A DNA stretch of 12,249 nt from Clostridiales bacterium (GTDB taxonomy: Bacteria; Bacillota_A; Clostridia; Lachnospirales; Lachnospiraceae), in contig JASKJZ010000034.1 of assembly GCA_030154385.1 (NCBI GenBank), positions 1 to 12,249 of the forward strand. The letters are read 5' to 3'. Shown one piece after another: positions 1 to 6,858 of this stretch (position 1 is the first letter of the stretch; the number at the start of each line of letters is the position of its first letter). A program made the translations under genes and the position numbers. The notes beneath the pieces are model-generated. The model saw nothing but the letters and a program-made list of their open reading frames with translations. It was not told the DNA's origin and did no database searches.

Positions 1-514
1 CTATGAGGATATGGAAAAGACGGCTAAGATTGTAGTGGATATGCTAAACACAGAGGCGATGACACAGGTGCATGTGGCATATGGTACGATAGTAAATGAA
101 ATCAAGGATGTATCCCGTTCTTATAAAGAAGCAAAAATGGCGCTGGATGTTGGAAAAATTTTCTATAGCGGAAGAAATGTTGTAGCTTATGGAAATCTTG
201 GAATCGGCCGATTGATCTATCAGCTTCCGATGCCTCTTTGCAAGATGTTTATCAAGGAAATTTTTGACGGAAAATCACCGGATGAATTTGATGAAGAAAC
301 GCTTACCACGATTAATAAGTTCTTTGAAAACAGCTTGAATGTATCGGAGACCTCAAGACAGCTCTATATTCACCGTAATACATTGGTATATCGTCTGGAC
401 AAGCTTCAAAAGAGCACGGGTCTGGATTTGCGTATTTTTGAAGATGCGATTACCTTTAAGATTGCGCTTATGGTCGTAAAGTACATGAAATATATGGAAA
501 CTTTGGAGTATTAA
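1..514 (+). CDS. PucR/CdaR-family transcriptional regulator, C-terminal part (5' end outside window)
   Basis: The reading frame is open back to the window edge (Y-E-D precede the first visible Met at 11), so this is the 3' part of a longer gene. The visible ~170 residues contain a stretch typical of the GGDEF-like/CdaR middle domain (AYGTIVNEIKDVSRSYKEA). A C-terminal PucR-type helix-turn-helix follows (HTH_30: FFENSLNVSETSRQLYIHRN, then TLVYRLDKL). Proteins of this family are cytoplasmic transcription regulators, and several respond to small metabolites such as sugar diacids or purine-catabolism intermediates. The effector cannot be inferred because the N-terminal sensory part is missing. 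The stop is 26 nt before the ftsE ATG with no terminator between, so readthrough into ftsEX is likely. The family assignment is fairly sure; the target genes are unknown. Confidence 0.82.
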   Translation, partial: YEDMEKTAKIVVDMLNTEAMTQVHVAYGTIVNEIKDVSRSYKEAKMALDVGKIFYSGRNVVAYGNLGIGRLIYQLPMPLCKMFIKEIFDGKSPDEFDEETLTTINKFFENSLNVSETSRQLYIHRNTLVYRLDKLQKSTGLDLRIFEDAITFKIALMVVKYMKYMETLEY

Positions 515-540
515 TAGGATAGACAGTGAGGAATGGATAC

Positions 541-1248
541 ATGTTAAAGGATCAGCCTATTATCACTTTGGAAAATGTATCAAAGACATATTCAGCAGGG
601 TCGGATGCCTTGCAGGATGTGTCTTTAAACATTCAAAAAGGAGAATTTGTATTTATTGTTGGAAGCAGCGGGTCAGGAAAATCAACCCTGATTAAGCTTT
701 TGTTAAAGGAAATCGAACCATCTGGGGGTACCATTCGTGTCAATGGACAGGATTTGGCAAAGATGAAGCGAAAACAGGTGCCAAAATATCGAAGAAAGCT
801 CGGTGTTGTGTTTCAGGATTTTCGCCTTTTGAAGGATCGGAGCGTGTTTGAAAACGTGGCATTTGCTCAGCGAATTGTCGGAAAATCCAATCATACCATT
901 AGACGACAGGTACCAGCGATGCTTTCCTTAATGGGACTTAGCGAGAAATTGATGTCATATCCCAAGCAACTTTCGGGAGGCGAGCAGCAGCGTGTGGCGT
1001 TAGCAAGAGCACTGGTGAATAAGCCGCCAATTTTATTAGCAGATGAACCAACGGGCAACTTAGACCCGAAAAATAGCTGGGAAATCATGAATTTACTGGA
1101 GGAAATTAATAAAACGGGCACGACTGTTTTAGTTGTAACACACAATCATGAGATTGTAAATGCCATGCAAAAACGAGTGATTACGATGAAGCACGGTATT
1201 TTGGTCAGTGATGAAGAAAAAGGCGGGTACAATTATGTCAAGCATTAG
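541..1248 (+). CDS. ftsE: Cell division ATP-binding protein FtsE
   Basis: FtsE is the cytoplasmic ATPase of the FtsEX complex, an ABC-type system that transmits conformational change to extracellular peptidoglycan hydrolases rather than transporting a substrate. The 235-residue protein has a complete nucleotide-binding domain: Walker A GSSGSGKST (41-49), Q-loop Q92 (VVFQDFRLL, an FtsE-typical motif), signature LSGGEQQR (144-151), Walker B ILLADEP (164-170) and switch histidine H201. Length fits the family (about 220-235). I chose ATG 541 because GTGAGGA at 526-532 makes a good Shine-Dalgarno with 8 nt spacing. An in-frame GTG at 526 (240 aa) would use this same sequence as its start and has only a weaker AGGA upstream. 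The end overlaps ftsX by 14 bp, suggesting translational coupling. Confidence 0.96.
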   Translation: MLKDQPIITLENVSKTYSAGSDALQDVSLNIQKGEFVFIVGSSGSGKSTLIKLLLKEIEPSGGTIRVNGQDLAKMKRKQVPKYRRKLGVVFQDFRLLKDRSVFENVAFAQRIVGKSNHTIRRQVPAMLSLMGLSEKLMSYPKQLSGGEQQRVALARALVNKPPILLADEPTGNLDPKNSWEIMNLLEEINKTGTTVLVVTHNHEIVNAMQKRVITMKHGILVSDEEKGGYNYVKH

Positions 1249-2146
1249 TACTTTATTTTACAGCATAAAACAGGGTGTAAAGAATCTGTATCGAAACCGA
1301 AGGTTTACTTTGGCTTCGGTCGGAACCATTACAGCCTGTATTTTTATGTTTGGAATTTTTTATTTTATCATCAGTAATTTTCAGCTCATGGTGCATACCG
1401 CAGAGGGCAAGGTGGGGATTACCGTATTTTTTAAGGAAGGGATTACCGATGACGATATTGCGGTTTTAAAAAATGAGATTGCAGCTAAGCCAGAGGTGTT
1501 AGAAATTACCTATACTTCAGCCGAGGAGGCATGGGAGAAGTTTCGGGCAGAGATGTTTAAAGGAGAAGAAAATCTTGCGGAATCTTTTGGAGAAGACAAT
1601 CCATTGGCAGATTCGGCTTCCTTTGAGATTAAATTAAAGGATGTGTCAAAACAAGATGACTTTGTTCGTTATCTAGATAGCTTAGATGGTATCCGTCAGG
1701 TAAATAGCTCCAATGGAACGGCTAAGATTCTAACAAATTTTAATATGCTGGTGGGATATATATCGGGTGCCATTATTATCATCTTGTTATCGGTTGCCAT
1801 CTTTTTGATTAGTACGACCATTACGATGGGCATATCGGTGCGAAAGGACGAAATCGCGATTATGCGTCTGATTGGTGCAACGGATTTTTTTATTCGGGCA
1901 CCGTTTGTGGTAGAAGGAATTGTAATCGGCTTTATCGGAGCGCTGATTCCACTTGGTATTTTATATGCGATTTATAACTATGTTATCGCTTATATTACGA
2001 GCCGCTTTTATATTCTCTCGGATATGCTGACGTTTTTAAGTGTGCAGGCGGTATTTAAGACCCTGCTTCCAATCTCTCTTTTGATTGGAATTGGAATTGG
2101 ATTTTTTGGAAGCTTTACCACGGTGAGAAAACATCTGAAGGTGTAA
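1235..2146 (+). CDS. ftsX: Cell division protein FtsX (membrane component of FtsEX)
   Basis: FtsX is the polytopic membrane partner of FtsE; its large extracellular loop contacts a coiled-coil hydrolase or hydrolase activator. The 303-residue product shows the expected topology: a cytoplasmic N-terminus with the basic GVKNLYRNRR segment, TM1 about 25-48, an extracellular domain about 49-170, then TM2 about 171-197, TM3 about 222-250 and TM4 about 275-295. The loop contains DNPLADSASFEI, close to the NPLP-S-F motif of FtsX, and the membrane part contains SVRKDEIAIMRLIGAT, typical of FtsX/MacB permease folds. ATG 1235 is preferred: it follows AGGCGGG (1221-1227) by 7 nt and lines up with the usual N-terminus. 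An in-frame ATG at 1208 (312 aa) lies deeper inside ftsE and has no clear ribosome site. Confidence 0.95.
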   Translation: MSSISTLFYSIKQGVKNLYRNRRFTLASVGTITACIFMFGIFYFIISNFQLMVHTAEGKVGITVFFKEGITDDDIAVLKNEIAAKPEVLEITYTSAEEAWEKFRAEMFKGEENLAESFGEDNPLADSASFEIKLKDVSKQDDFVRYLDSLDGIRQVNSSNGTAKILTNFNMLVGYISGAIIIILLSVAIFLISTTITMGISVRKDEIAIMRLIGATDFFIRAPFVVEGIVIGFIGALIPLGILYAIYNYVIAYITSRFYILSDMLTFLSVQAVFKTLLPISLLIGIGIGFFGSFTTVRKHLKV

Positions 2147-2174
2147 ACAAGGTTTCAAATGGATAGGAGTGCAC

Positions 2175-3407
2175 ATGAAGAGGAAATCTATAATAGGTGT
2201 CATGGCAGTCTGTGGGCTTTTACTGCTTGGCGGTGGTTTTTTTGTAGCACAAGCGAGTAGTATCTCGGATGCAGAAGCAGCAAAAAAGAAGCTGGAGCAG
2301 CAAAAAAAGGAGACGGAGGCACAAATTCTTAGTCTAAAGGATGAAAAAGGAGATTTACTGGCTTACATTGAAAAGCTGGATAAGCAGGTAGAAAAGCTGA
2401 ATCAGCAGATTGACGATACCAATGATAAGATTGAGACGACCAATCAAAAAATCTCGAAAAAAAAGAAAGAGCTTAAGGAAGCCAAAGAAGAAGAACAAAA
2501 GCAGTATGAAGCGATGAAGCTTCGCATAAAATATATGTATGAGAATGGAAGCGATGATTATGTTACGCTTTTATTGGAATCGGATAGCTTATCCGATTTA
2601 TTGAACCGTGCCGAGTATATTTCAAAAATCTCGGATTATGATAAAAACCTGTTAGAGGAACATAAGAAAATCAAAAAGAGTATCGCAAAAAAAGAAAAGA
2701 AGTTAGAAGAACAAGCCGAAGAGCTTTCGGTTATGAAGGAAGAATTAAGCTACGAACAGGAAAAGGTCACGCAGCTTTGTGATGATAAAAACAAAGAGCT
2801 TGCGCAATTTAACACGGATATTGCAAACGCTTCGGAGGAAGCAAAGCAGTATGCAAAGGAAATCGAAAAGCAAGAAGATGTCATTGAGGATTTGCTTGAG
2901 CAGGAACGAAAGCGAATCGAAGAAGAAGAGAGAAAGAAGCGAGAAGCAGCAGCTGCAGCGGCGGCGGCCGCAGGCCAAAATCAGGGCACAACAACAGATT
3001 ATGCGAATACGAAGGCAGATTTTCGCTGGCCGCTCAATGTATCAGGCACGATAACCTCTCGTTTTGGATATCGAAATCAACCAACCGAAGGGGCGAGTAC
3101 CTATCATAAGGGGATTGATATTGGTGCACCCGTTGGAACCTCTATAGTTGCGGCGGCAGATGGAAAGGTCGTAACGGCAACCTATTCTTCTTCTGCGGGC
3201 AACTATATAATGATCTACCATGGGAACAGCACTTATACGGTATATATGCACTGTTCTTCGCTGAGCGTTAGTGTGAATGACGAGGTGAAAAAGGGTCAGG
3301 TCATTGGTGCGGTAGGCTCAACCGGAGTATCGACCGGAGCACATCTACACTTTGGGATATCGGTGAATGGCAGCTACGTGGATCCACTCGGTTATGTTAG
3401 TCAATAA
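2175..3407 (+). CDS. Secreted coiled-coil M23 (LytM) peptidoglycan endopeptidase, likely FtsEX partner
   Basis: This 410-residue protein has an N-terminal signal peptide (basic KRK, hydrophobic core about 6-25, probable cleavage after AQA near residue 27). A long, highly charged coiled coil follows (about 33-250). It contains YMYENGSDDYVTLLLES (120-136) and a following ...DLLNRAEYIS... segment like the helical domain of PcsB/CwlO-type proteins. An A9 tract (258-266) and a Gly/Gln/Thr linker lead to an M23 domain (about 284-410). All metallopeptidase residues appear present: H311 and D315 (HKGID), H359 (YMHC), H390 and H392 (HLHF). It should therefore cut peptide cross-links itself, unlike E. 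coli EnvC, whose LytM domain is degenerate. ATG 2175 is chosen, 5 nt after AGGAG (2165-2169); the in-frame GTG at 2169 lies in that site. It starts 28 nt after ftsX. Confidence 0.92.
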   Translation: MKRKSIIGVMAVCGLLLLGGGFFVAQASSISDAEAAKKKLEQQKKETEAQILSLKDEKGDLLAYIEKLDKQVEKLNQQIDDTNDKIETTNQKISKKKKELKEAKEEEQKQYEAMKLRIKYMYENGSDDYVTLLLESDSLSDLLNRAEYISKISDYDKNLLEEHKKIKKSIAKKEKKLEEQAEELSVMKEELSYEQEKVTQLCDDKNKELAQFNTDIANASEEAKQYAKEIEKQEDVIEDLLEQERKRIEEEERKKREAAAAAAAAAGQNQGTTTDYANTKADFRWPLNVSGTITSRFGYRNQPTEGASTYHKGIDIGAPVGTSIVAAADGKVVTATYSSSAGNYIMIYHGNSTYTVYMHCSSLSVSVNDEVKKGQVIGAVGSTGVSTGAHLHFGISVNGSYVDPLGYVSQ

Positions 3408-3425
3408 AAATAAAGGGGTCTTTGG

Positions 3426-4673
3426 ATGAAAAAAACATATTGGGCTGGCTTTTTAAGCGGGGTTTTATGCACGATGCTCCTTGCATTTATCGGCATTAAT
3501 GTATATCAGTTTCGTGTCAACCATGCGATTAGCCAGATGACAGAGGAGGAAGGGGTATCCACACAGGAGGTGGACACGGATAGTTCTAAAATATCGACTC
3601 TCAGTGTCCTGGCAAAGGTCACTCTCCTGCAAAAATATATTGATACCTACTACTTAAATGAGATTCACGGCAAGGAGCTGGAGGATGGAATCTATAAAGG
3701 AATTGTAGAAGGGCTCTCGGATCCTTACTCCGTTTATTATACAAAAAAGGAGTATGACTCCCTGCAAGAATCTACCACTGGAGTGTACTATGGAATCGGC
3801 GCCAGAGTCAGTCAAGATATGGATACGGGGATTATTACGATTGTACAGCCATTTGAGGGAGGACCTGCCGAACAGGTTGGTATTTTGCCACAGGATATCC
3901 TTTATAAAATCGAAGGGGAAGAGGTAACAGGAGAAGACTTGACCTCGGTGGTTGCTAAAATGAAGGGTGAAAAGGGAACCAAAGTTACCCTTACTATTAT
4001 ACGTGATGGAAAGGAATTAGAGGTATCCGTTACCCGCAACGAAATTGAAGTGCCGACGGTATCCTATAAGATGTTATCGAATCAAATCGGTTATATTCAG
4101 GTGACGGAATTTGATGAGGTCACGGCAAAGCAATACCGTGCTGCGCTTGAGGATTTGGAAAAGCAAGGAGAAACCGCCTTAATCGTAGATTTACGAAACA
4201 ATGGGGGCGGGCGTTTGACCGCGGTTGTGGATATGCTTGATCGTATGCTCCCTGCCGGTGTTATCGTCTCCACAAAGGATAAAGAGGGAAAGGGTGAAAC
4301 CTATAAATCGACCGATGAAGAACAGTTTACGAAGCCGTTGGCGGTATTGATTAATGGAAATAGTGCCAGTGCTTCGGAGGTCTTTTCGGGAGCAATCCAA
4401 GATTATGGTATCGGTAAACTAATCGGTACCACAAGCTTTGGAAAAGGAATCGTGCAGACTATATTTGGTCTTAACGATGGTACCGCAATCAAGCTCACAA
4501 CGTCTGAATATTTTACCCCAAAGGGAAGGAATATCCATGGAAAGGGACTTACACCAGATATTGAGGTAGAGCTACGAGATGATCTAAAGAAAAAAATCAC
4601 GATACCAGTAGAGGATGACAATCAGCTCCAGGCAGCAATCACCGAATTAATCAAAGAACAAAATAAAAAATAA
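3426..4673 (+). CDS. S41-family C-terminal processing peptidase (CtpA/CtpB type)
   Basis: This is a 415-residue serine protease anchored by one N-terminal membrane segment (about 6-28), with the bulk outside the cell. Order of domains: N-terminal helical region with YIDTYYLNEI and GLSDPYSVYYTKKEY, a PDZ domain (about 118-207, containing GGPAEQVGILPQDIL), then the S41 core with DLRNNGGG (255-262). The catalytic Ser-Lys pair is recognisable as S315 in NSASASE and K340 in FGKGIVQ, with Q344 four residues on; the 25-residue Ser-Lys spacing matches E. coli Tsp/Prc and B. subtilis CtpB. The start follows AAAGGGG (3412-3418) at 7 nt, 18 nt after the M23 gene, so it is probably the last gene of the ftsEX operon. 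In B. subtilis, ctpB also follows ftsEX and cleaves SpoIVFA. Whether this protein is sporulation-specific or processes envelope hydrolases is not decidable from sequence. Confidence 0.93.
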   Translation: MKKTYWAGFLSGVLCTMLLAFIGINVYQFRVNHAISQMTEEEGVSTQEVDTDSSKISTLSVLAKVTLLQKYIDTYYLNEIHGKELEDGIYKGIVEGLSDPYSVYYTKKEYDSLQESTTGVYYGIGARVSQDMDTGIITIVQPFEGGPAEQVGILPQDILYKIEGEEVTGEDLTSVVAKMKGEKGTKVTLTIIRDGKELEVSVTRNEIEVPTVSYKMLSNQIGYIQVTEFDEVTAKQYRAALEDLEKQGETALIVDLRNNGGGRLTAVVDMLDRMLPAGVIVSTKDKEGKGETYKSTDEEQFTKPLAVLINGNSASASEVFSGAIQDYGIGKLIGTTSFGKGIVQTIFGLNDGTAIKLTTSEYFTPKGRNIHGKGLTPDIEVELRDDLKKKITIPVEDDNQLQAAITELIKEQNKK

Positions 4674-4706
4674 AACAAGAAATATTTGTAAGCTTATATC
4701 GTTTTT

Positions 4707-4745
4707 AAAAGCCTTTGCAGAAAATAAAACTGTAAAGGCTTTTTT
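4707..4745 (+). terminator. Rho-independent terminator of the ftsEX operon
   Basis: AAAAGCCTTTGCAG (4707-4720) pairs with CTGTAAAGGCTTTT (4730-4743) across a 9-nt A-rich loop: 14 pairs with a single G-U wobble. The right arm runs into a T tract ending at 4745. It lies 33 nt after the S41 protease stop and immediately before the uvrB promoter, so it separates the division cluster from the repair operon. Confidence 0.9.
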
Positions 4746-4772
4746 GCGAACAAATGTTTGATTTTTTAAAAT
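4744..4772 (+). promoter_or_regulatory. Predicted sigma-A promoter of uvrB
   Basis: TTGCGA (4744-4749) and TAAAAT (4767-4772) are separated by exactly 17 nt, putting a start of transcription near 4779 and a leader of about 26 nt before the uvrB ATG. The -35 begins in the T tract of the preceding terminator. A second weak -10-like hexamer, TATGAT at 4776, has no -35 at suitable distance. The prediction rests on motif match and on coinciding with the LexA box. Confidence 0.55.
4747..4760 (+). promoter_or_regulatory. LexA/DinR (SOS) operator upstream of uvrB
   Basis: CGAACAAATGTTTG matches the Bacillus/Firmicutes LexA consensus CGAACRNRYGTTYC at 13 of 14 positions; only the last base differs. 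It overlaps the 3' half of the predicted -35 and fills the spacer, where bound LexA would block RNA polymerase. UvrB is a classic SOS gene, so sequence match, position and gene identity agree. LexA binding itself is an inference. Confidence 0.82.
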
Positions 4773-4805
4773 GAATATGATAGACTGGAGCGAGAGGTGA
4801 TTATC

Positions 4806-6797
4806 ATGGATCATTTTAAATTAGTATCGGAGTATCAGCCCACGGGAGATCAACCGGAGGCAATTGAAGCATTGGTGAGCGGTTTTCAAGAGGGAAATCA
4901 GTTTCAGACGCTTCTTGGTGTTACAGGTTCTGGAAAGACCTTTACGATGGCAAATGTGATTGAACGATTGAATCGTCCAACGCTTATTATTGCGCATAAC
5001 AAGACACTTGCAGCGCAGCTTTACAGCGAATTCAAGGAGTTTTTTCCTGAAAATTCAGTAGAATATTTTGTTTCTTATTATGACTATTATCAACCTGAAG
5101 CGTATGTCCCTTCTTCGGATACGTATATTGCAAAGGACTCTTCGATTAATGATGAGATTGATAAACTGCGTCATTCTGCAACGGCAGCGCTTTCCGAACG
5201 GCGCGACGTGATTGTGGTAGCCAGTGTATCCTGCATTTATGGTATCGGTAGTCCAGATTTTTATCGGGATATGACCCTGTCCTTGCGGCCAGGAATGACA
5301 AAGGATCGCGATGAGATTCTTCGCAAACTAGTCGAAATTCAATATGCAAGAAATGACATGGATTTTAAACGCGGTACCTTTCGAGTGAGAGGTGATGTCA
5401 TCGAGATTTATCTGGCCTCCGCGACCGATCAGGCGATTCGGGTGGAGCTTTTTGGAGACGAGATTGATCGTATTTCCGAGATTGATGTGCTGACAGGAGA
5501 GGTACAGTATATTTTAGAACATGCCTATATTTATCCTGCCTCCCACTATGTCATCGACCCTAAGCTCATGGAGCCAGCGATTCAAAATATTGAGGCTGAA
5601 CTTGTGGAGCGTGTGGCTTATTTTAAAAGCGAAGACAAGCTTTTGGAGGCACAGCGCATTGCGGAGCGCACAAATTTTGATATAGAGATGCTGCGTGAAA
5701 CCGGATTTTGCTCGGGTATAGAAAATTATTCGAGACACTTAAATGGACTAGCACCAGGAGAGTCTCCTTATACGCTGATGGACTTCTTTCCAGAGGATTA
5801 TCTGATTATCGTCGATGAGTCTCATATCACGATTCCTCAGGTACGAGGGATGTATTCGGGAGACCAGTCAAGAAAGGGAACACTTGTGGACTATGGGTTT
5901 CGTTTGCCCTCAGCAAAGGATAACCGACCGCTTGCCTTTCCTGAGTTCGAAGAGCGCATCAATCAGATGCTCTTTGTGTCAGCGACACCGTCAGAATACG
6001 AAAAGACACATGAGCTACTTCGTACCGAGCAGATTATACGACCAACAGGACTTTTGGATCCTGAAATATTTGTGCGTCCGGTGCAGGGACAAATTGATGA
6101 TCTGTTAGGTGAAATCAACCGTGAAATTGAAAAGCATAATAAAATCATGGTCACGACCCTTACAAAGCGAATGGCCGAGGATTTGACCGATTATCTAAGA
6201 CAGGTCGGGATTCGCGTCAAGTATCTCCACTCGGATATCGATACGCTGGAGCGCTCGGAGATTATCCGCGATATGCGGCTTGATGTATTTGACGTGCTAG
6301 TCGGCATCAACCTATTGCGAGAAGGACTTGATATACCGGAGATAACCTTGGTTGCAATCCTGGATGCCGATAAGGAGGGCTTCCTTCGATCGGAAACTTC
6401 ATTGATTCAGACCATTGGACGAGCTGCCAGAAATGCGGAAGGACGCGTTATTATGTATGCAGATAACATGACCGATTCTATGAACAAGGCAATTTCAGAG
6501 ACTAATCGACGCCGTCAGATTCAAAATGCTTACAATGAGGCGCATGGTATTACCCCGACGACGATTAAAAAAGCGGTTCGCGATTTGATCCGCATTTCGA
6601 AAAAAGCCGATAGCATTGGGGTCAAACTCGATAAGGATATTGAATCAATGAACAAAGAAGAGCTTGAAAAGCTTGTGAAGTTAATCCAAAAGAAGATGCA
6701 TGCGGCAGCCGCAGAGCTTAATTTTGAGGAGGCAGCAAAGCTTAGAGATCAGCTCATTGATATTAAGAAGGAACTCAATCAGAATTTTGGAAAATAA
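4806..6797 (+). CDS. uvrB: Excinuclease ABC subunit B (UvrB)
   Basis: UvrB is the damage-verifying helicase-like subunit of nucleotide excision repair: it is loaded by UvrA, opens DNA at the lesion and recruits UvrC for dual incision. The 663-residue protein has Walker A GVTGSGKT (38-45), the aromatic beta-hairpin region [12 protein letters not shown] (from 91), the Walker B/DEAD-like DESH (337-340), motif [11 protein letters not shown] (535-543) and a C-terminal UVR domain (about 618-652, [12 protein letters not shown]) that binds UvrC. Full length and all motifs are intact. ATG 4806 is preferred, 5 nt after AGAGGTGA (4793-4800); an in-frame GTG at 4797 lies within that Shine-Dalgarno. It is the first gene of a probable uvrB-uvrA-yfbR operon under an SOS promoter. 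Confidence 0.98.
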   Translation: MDHFKLVSEYQPTGDQPEAIEALVSGFQEGNQFQTLLGVTGSGKTFTMANVIERLNRPTLIIAHNKTLAAQLYSEFKEFFPENSVEYFVSYYDYYQPEAYVPSSDTYIAKDSSINDEIDKLRHSATAALSERRDVIVVASVSCIYGIGSPDFYRDMTLSLRPGMTKDRDEILRKLVEIQYARNDMDFKRGTFRVRGDVIEIYLASATDQAIRVELFGDEIDRISEIDVLTGEVQYILEHAYIYPASHYVIDPKLMEPAIQNIEAELVERVAYFKSEDKLLEAQRIAERTNFDIEMLRETGFCSGIENYSRHLNGLAPGESPYTLMDFFPEDYLIIVDESHITIPQVRGMYSGDQSRKGTLVDYGFRLPSAKDNRPLAFPEFEERINQMLFVSATPSEYEKTHELLRTEQIIRPTGLLDPEIFVRPVQGQIDDLLGEINREIEKHNKIMVTTLTKRMAEDLTDYLRQVGIRVKYLHSDIDTLERSEIIRDMRLDVFDVLVGINLLREGLDIPEITLVAILDADKEGFLRSETSLIQTIGRAARNAEGRVIMYADNMTDSMNKAISETNRRRQIQNAYNEAHGITPTTIKKAVRDLIRISKKADSIGVKLDKDIESMNKEELEKLVKLIQKKMHAAAAELNFEEAAKLRDQLIDIKKELNQNFGK

Positions 6798-6839
6798 TAG
6801 AATTACAATAGAATTATAATTGAATTATAATAGAATGTT
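6796..6839 (+). repeat. Four tandem 11-bp repeats between uvrB and uvrA
   Basis: Units AATAGAATTAC (6796-6806), AATAGAATTAT (6807-6817), AATTGAATTAT (6818-6828) and AATAGAATGTT (6829-6839) follow one another without gaps; the first starts inside the uvrB stop codon. Units 2 and 3 differ at one base, unit 1 differs from the consensus at its last base, and unit 4 is the most diverged. The 11-bp period is close to one helical turn. The array occupies most of the 61-bp gap before uvrA. Confidence 0.85.
6802..6831 (+). promoter_or_regulatory. Possible internal promoter for uvrA-yfbR, formed within the tandem repeat
   Basis: The repeat creates two exact TATAAT hexamers, at 6815-6820 and 6826-6831. 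The second has ATTACA (6802-6807, 4 of 6 matches to TTGACA) at 18-nt spacing, giving a start near 6838 and about 20 nt of leader. The first has no convincing -35. AT-rich DNA produces such hexamers by chance, so this is tentative. No LexA box is present here, so such a promoter would be SOS-independent. Confidence 0.35.
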
Positions 6840-6858
6840 GAATGAATAGAAAGTGCGT

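Noticed and set aside
4758..4781. Alternative uvrB promoter TTGATT with TATGAT
   Set aside because: The hexamers are only 12 nt apart; the TTGCGA-N17-TAAAAT pair fits much better.
5815..6108. 97-codon + strand frame inside uvrB
   Set aside because: It overlaps conserved helicase motifs of uvrB in another frame, has no ribosome site and no recognisable protein features.
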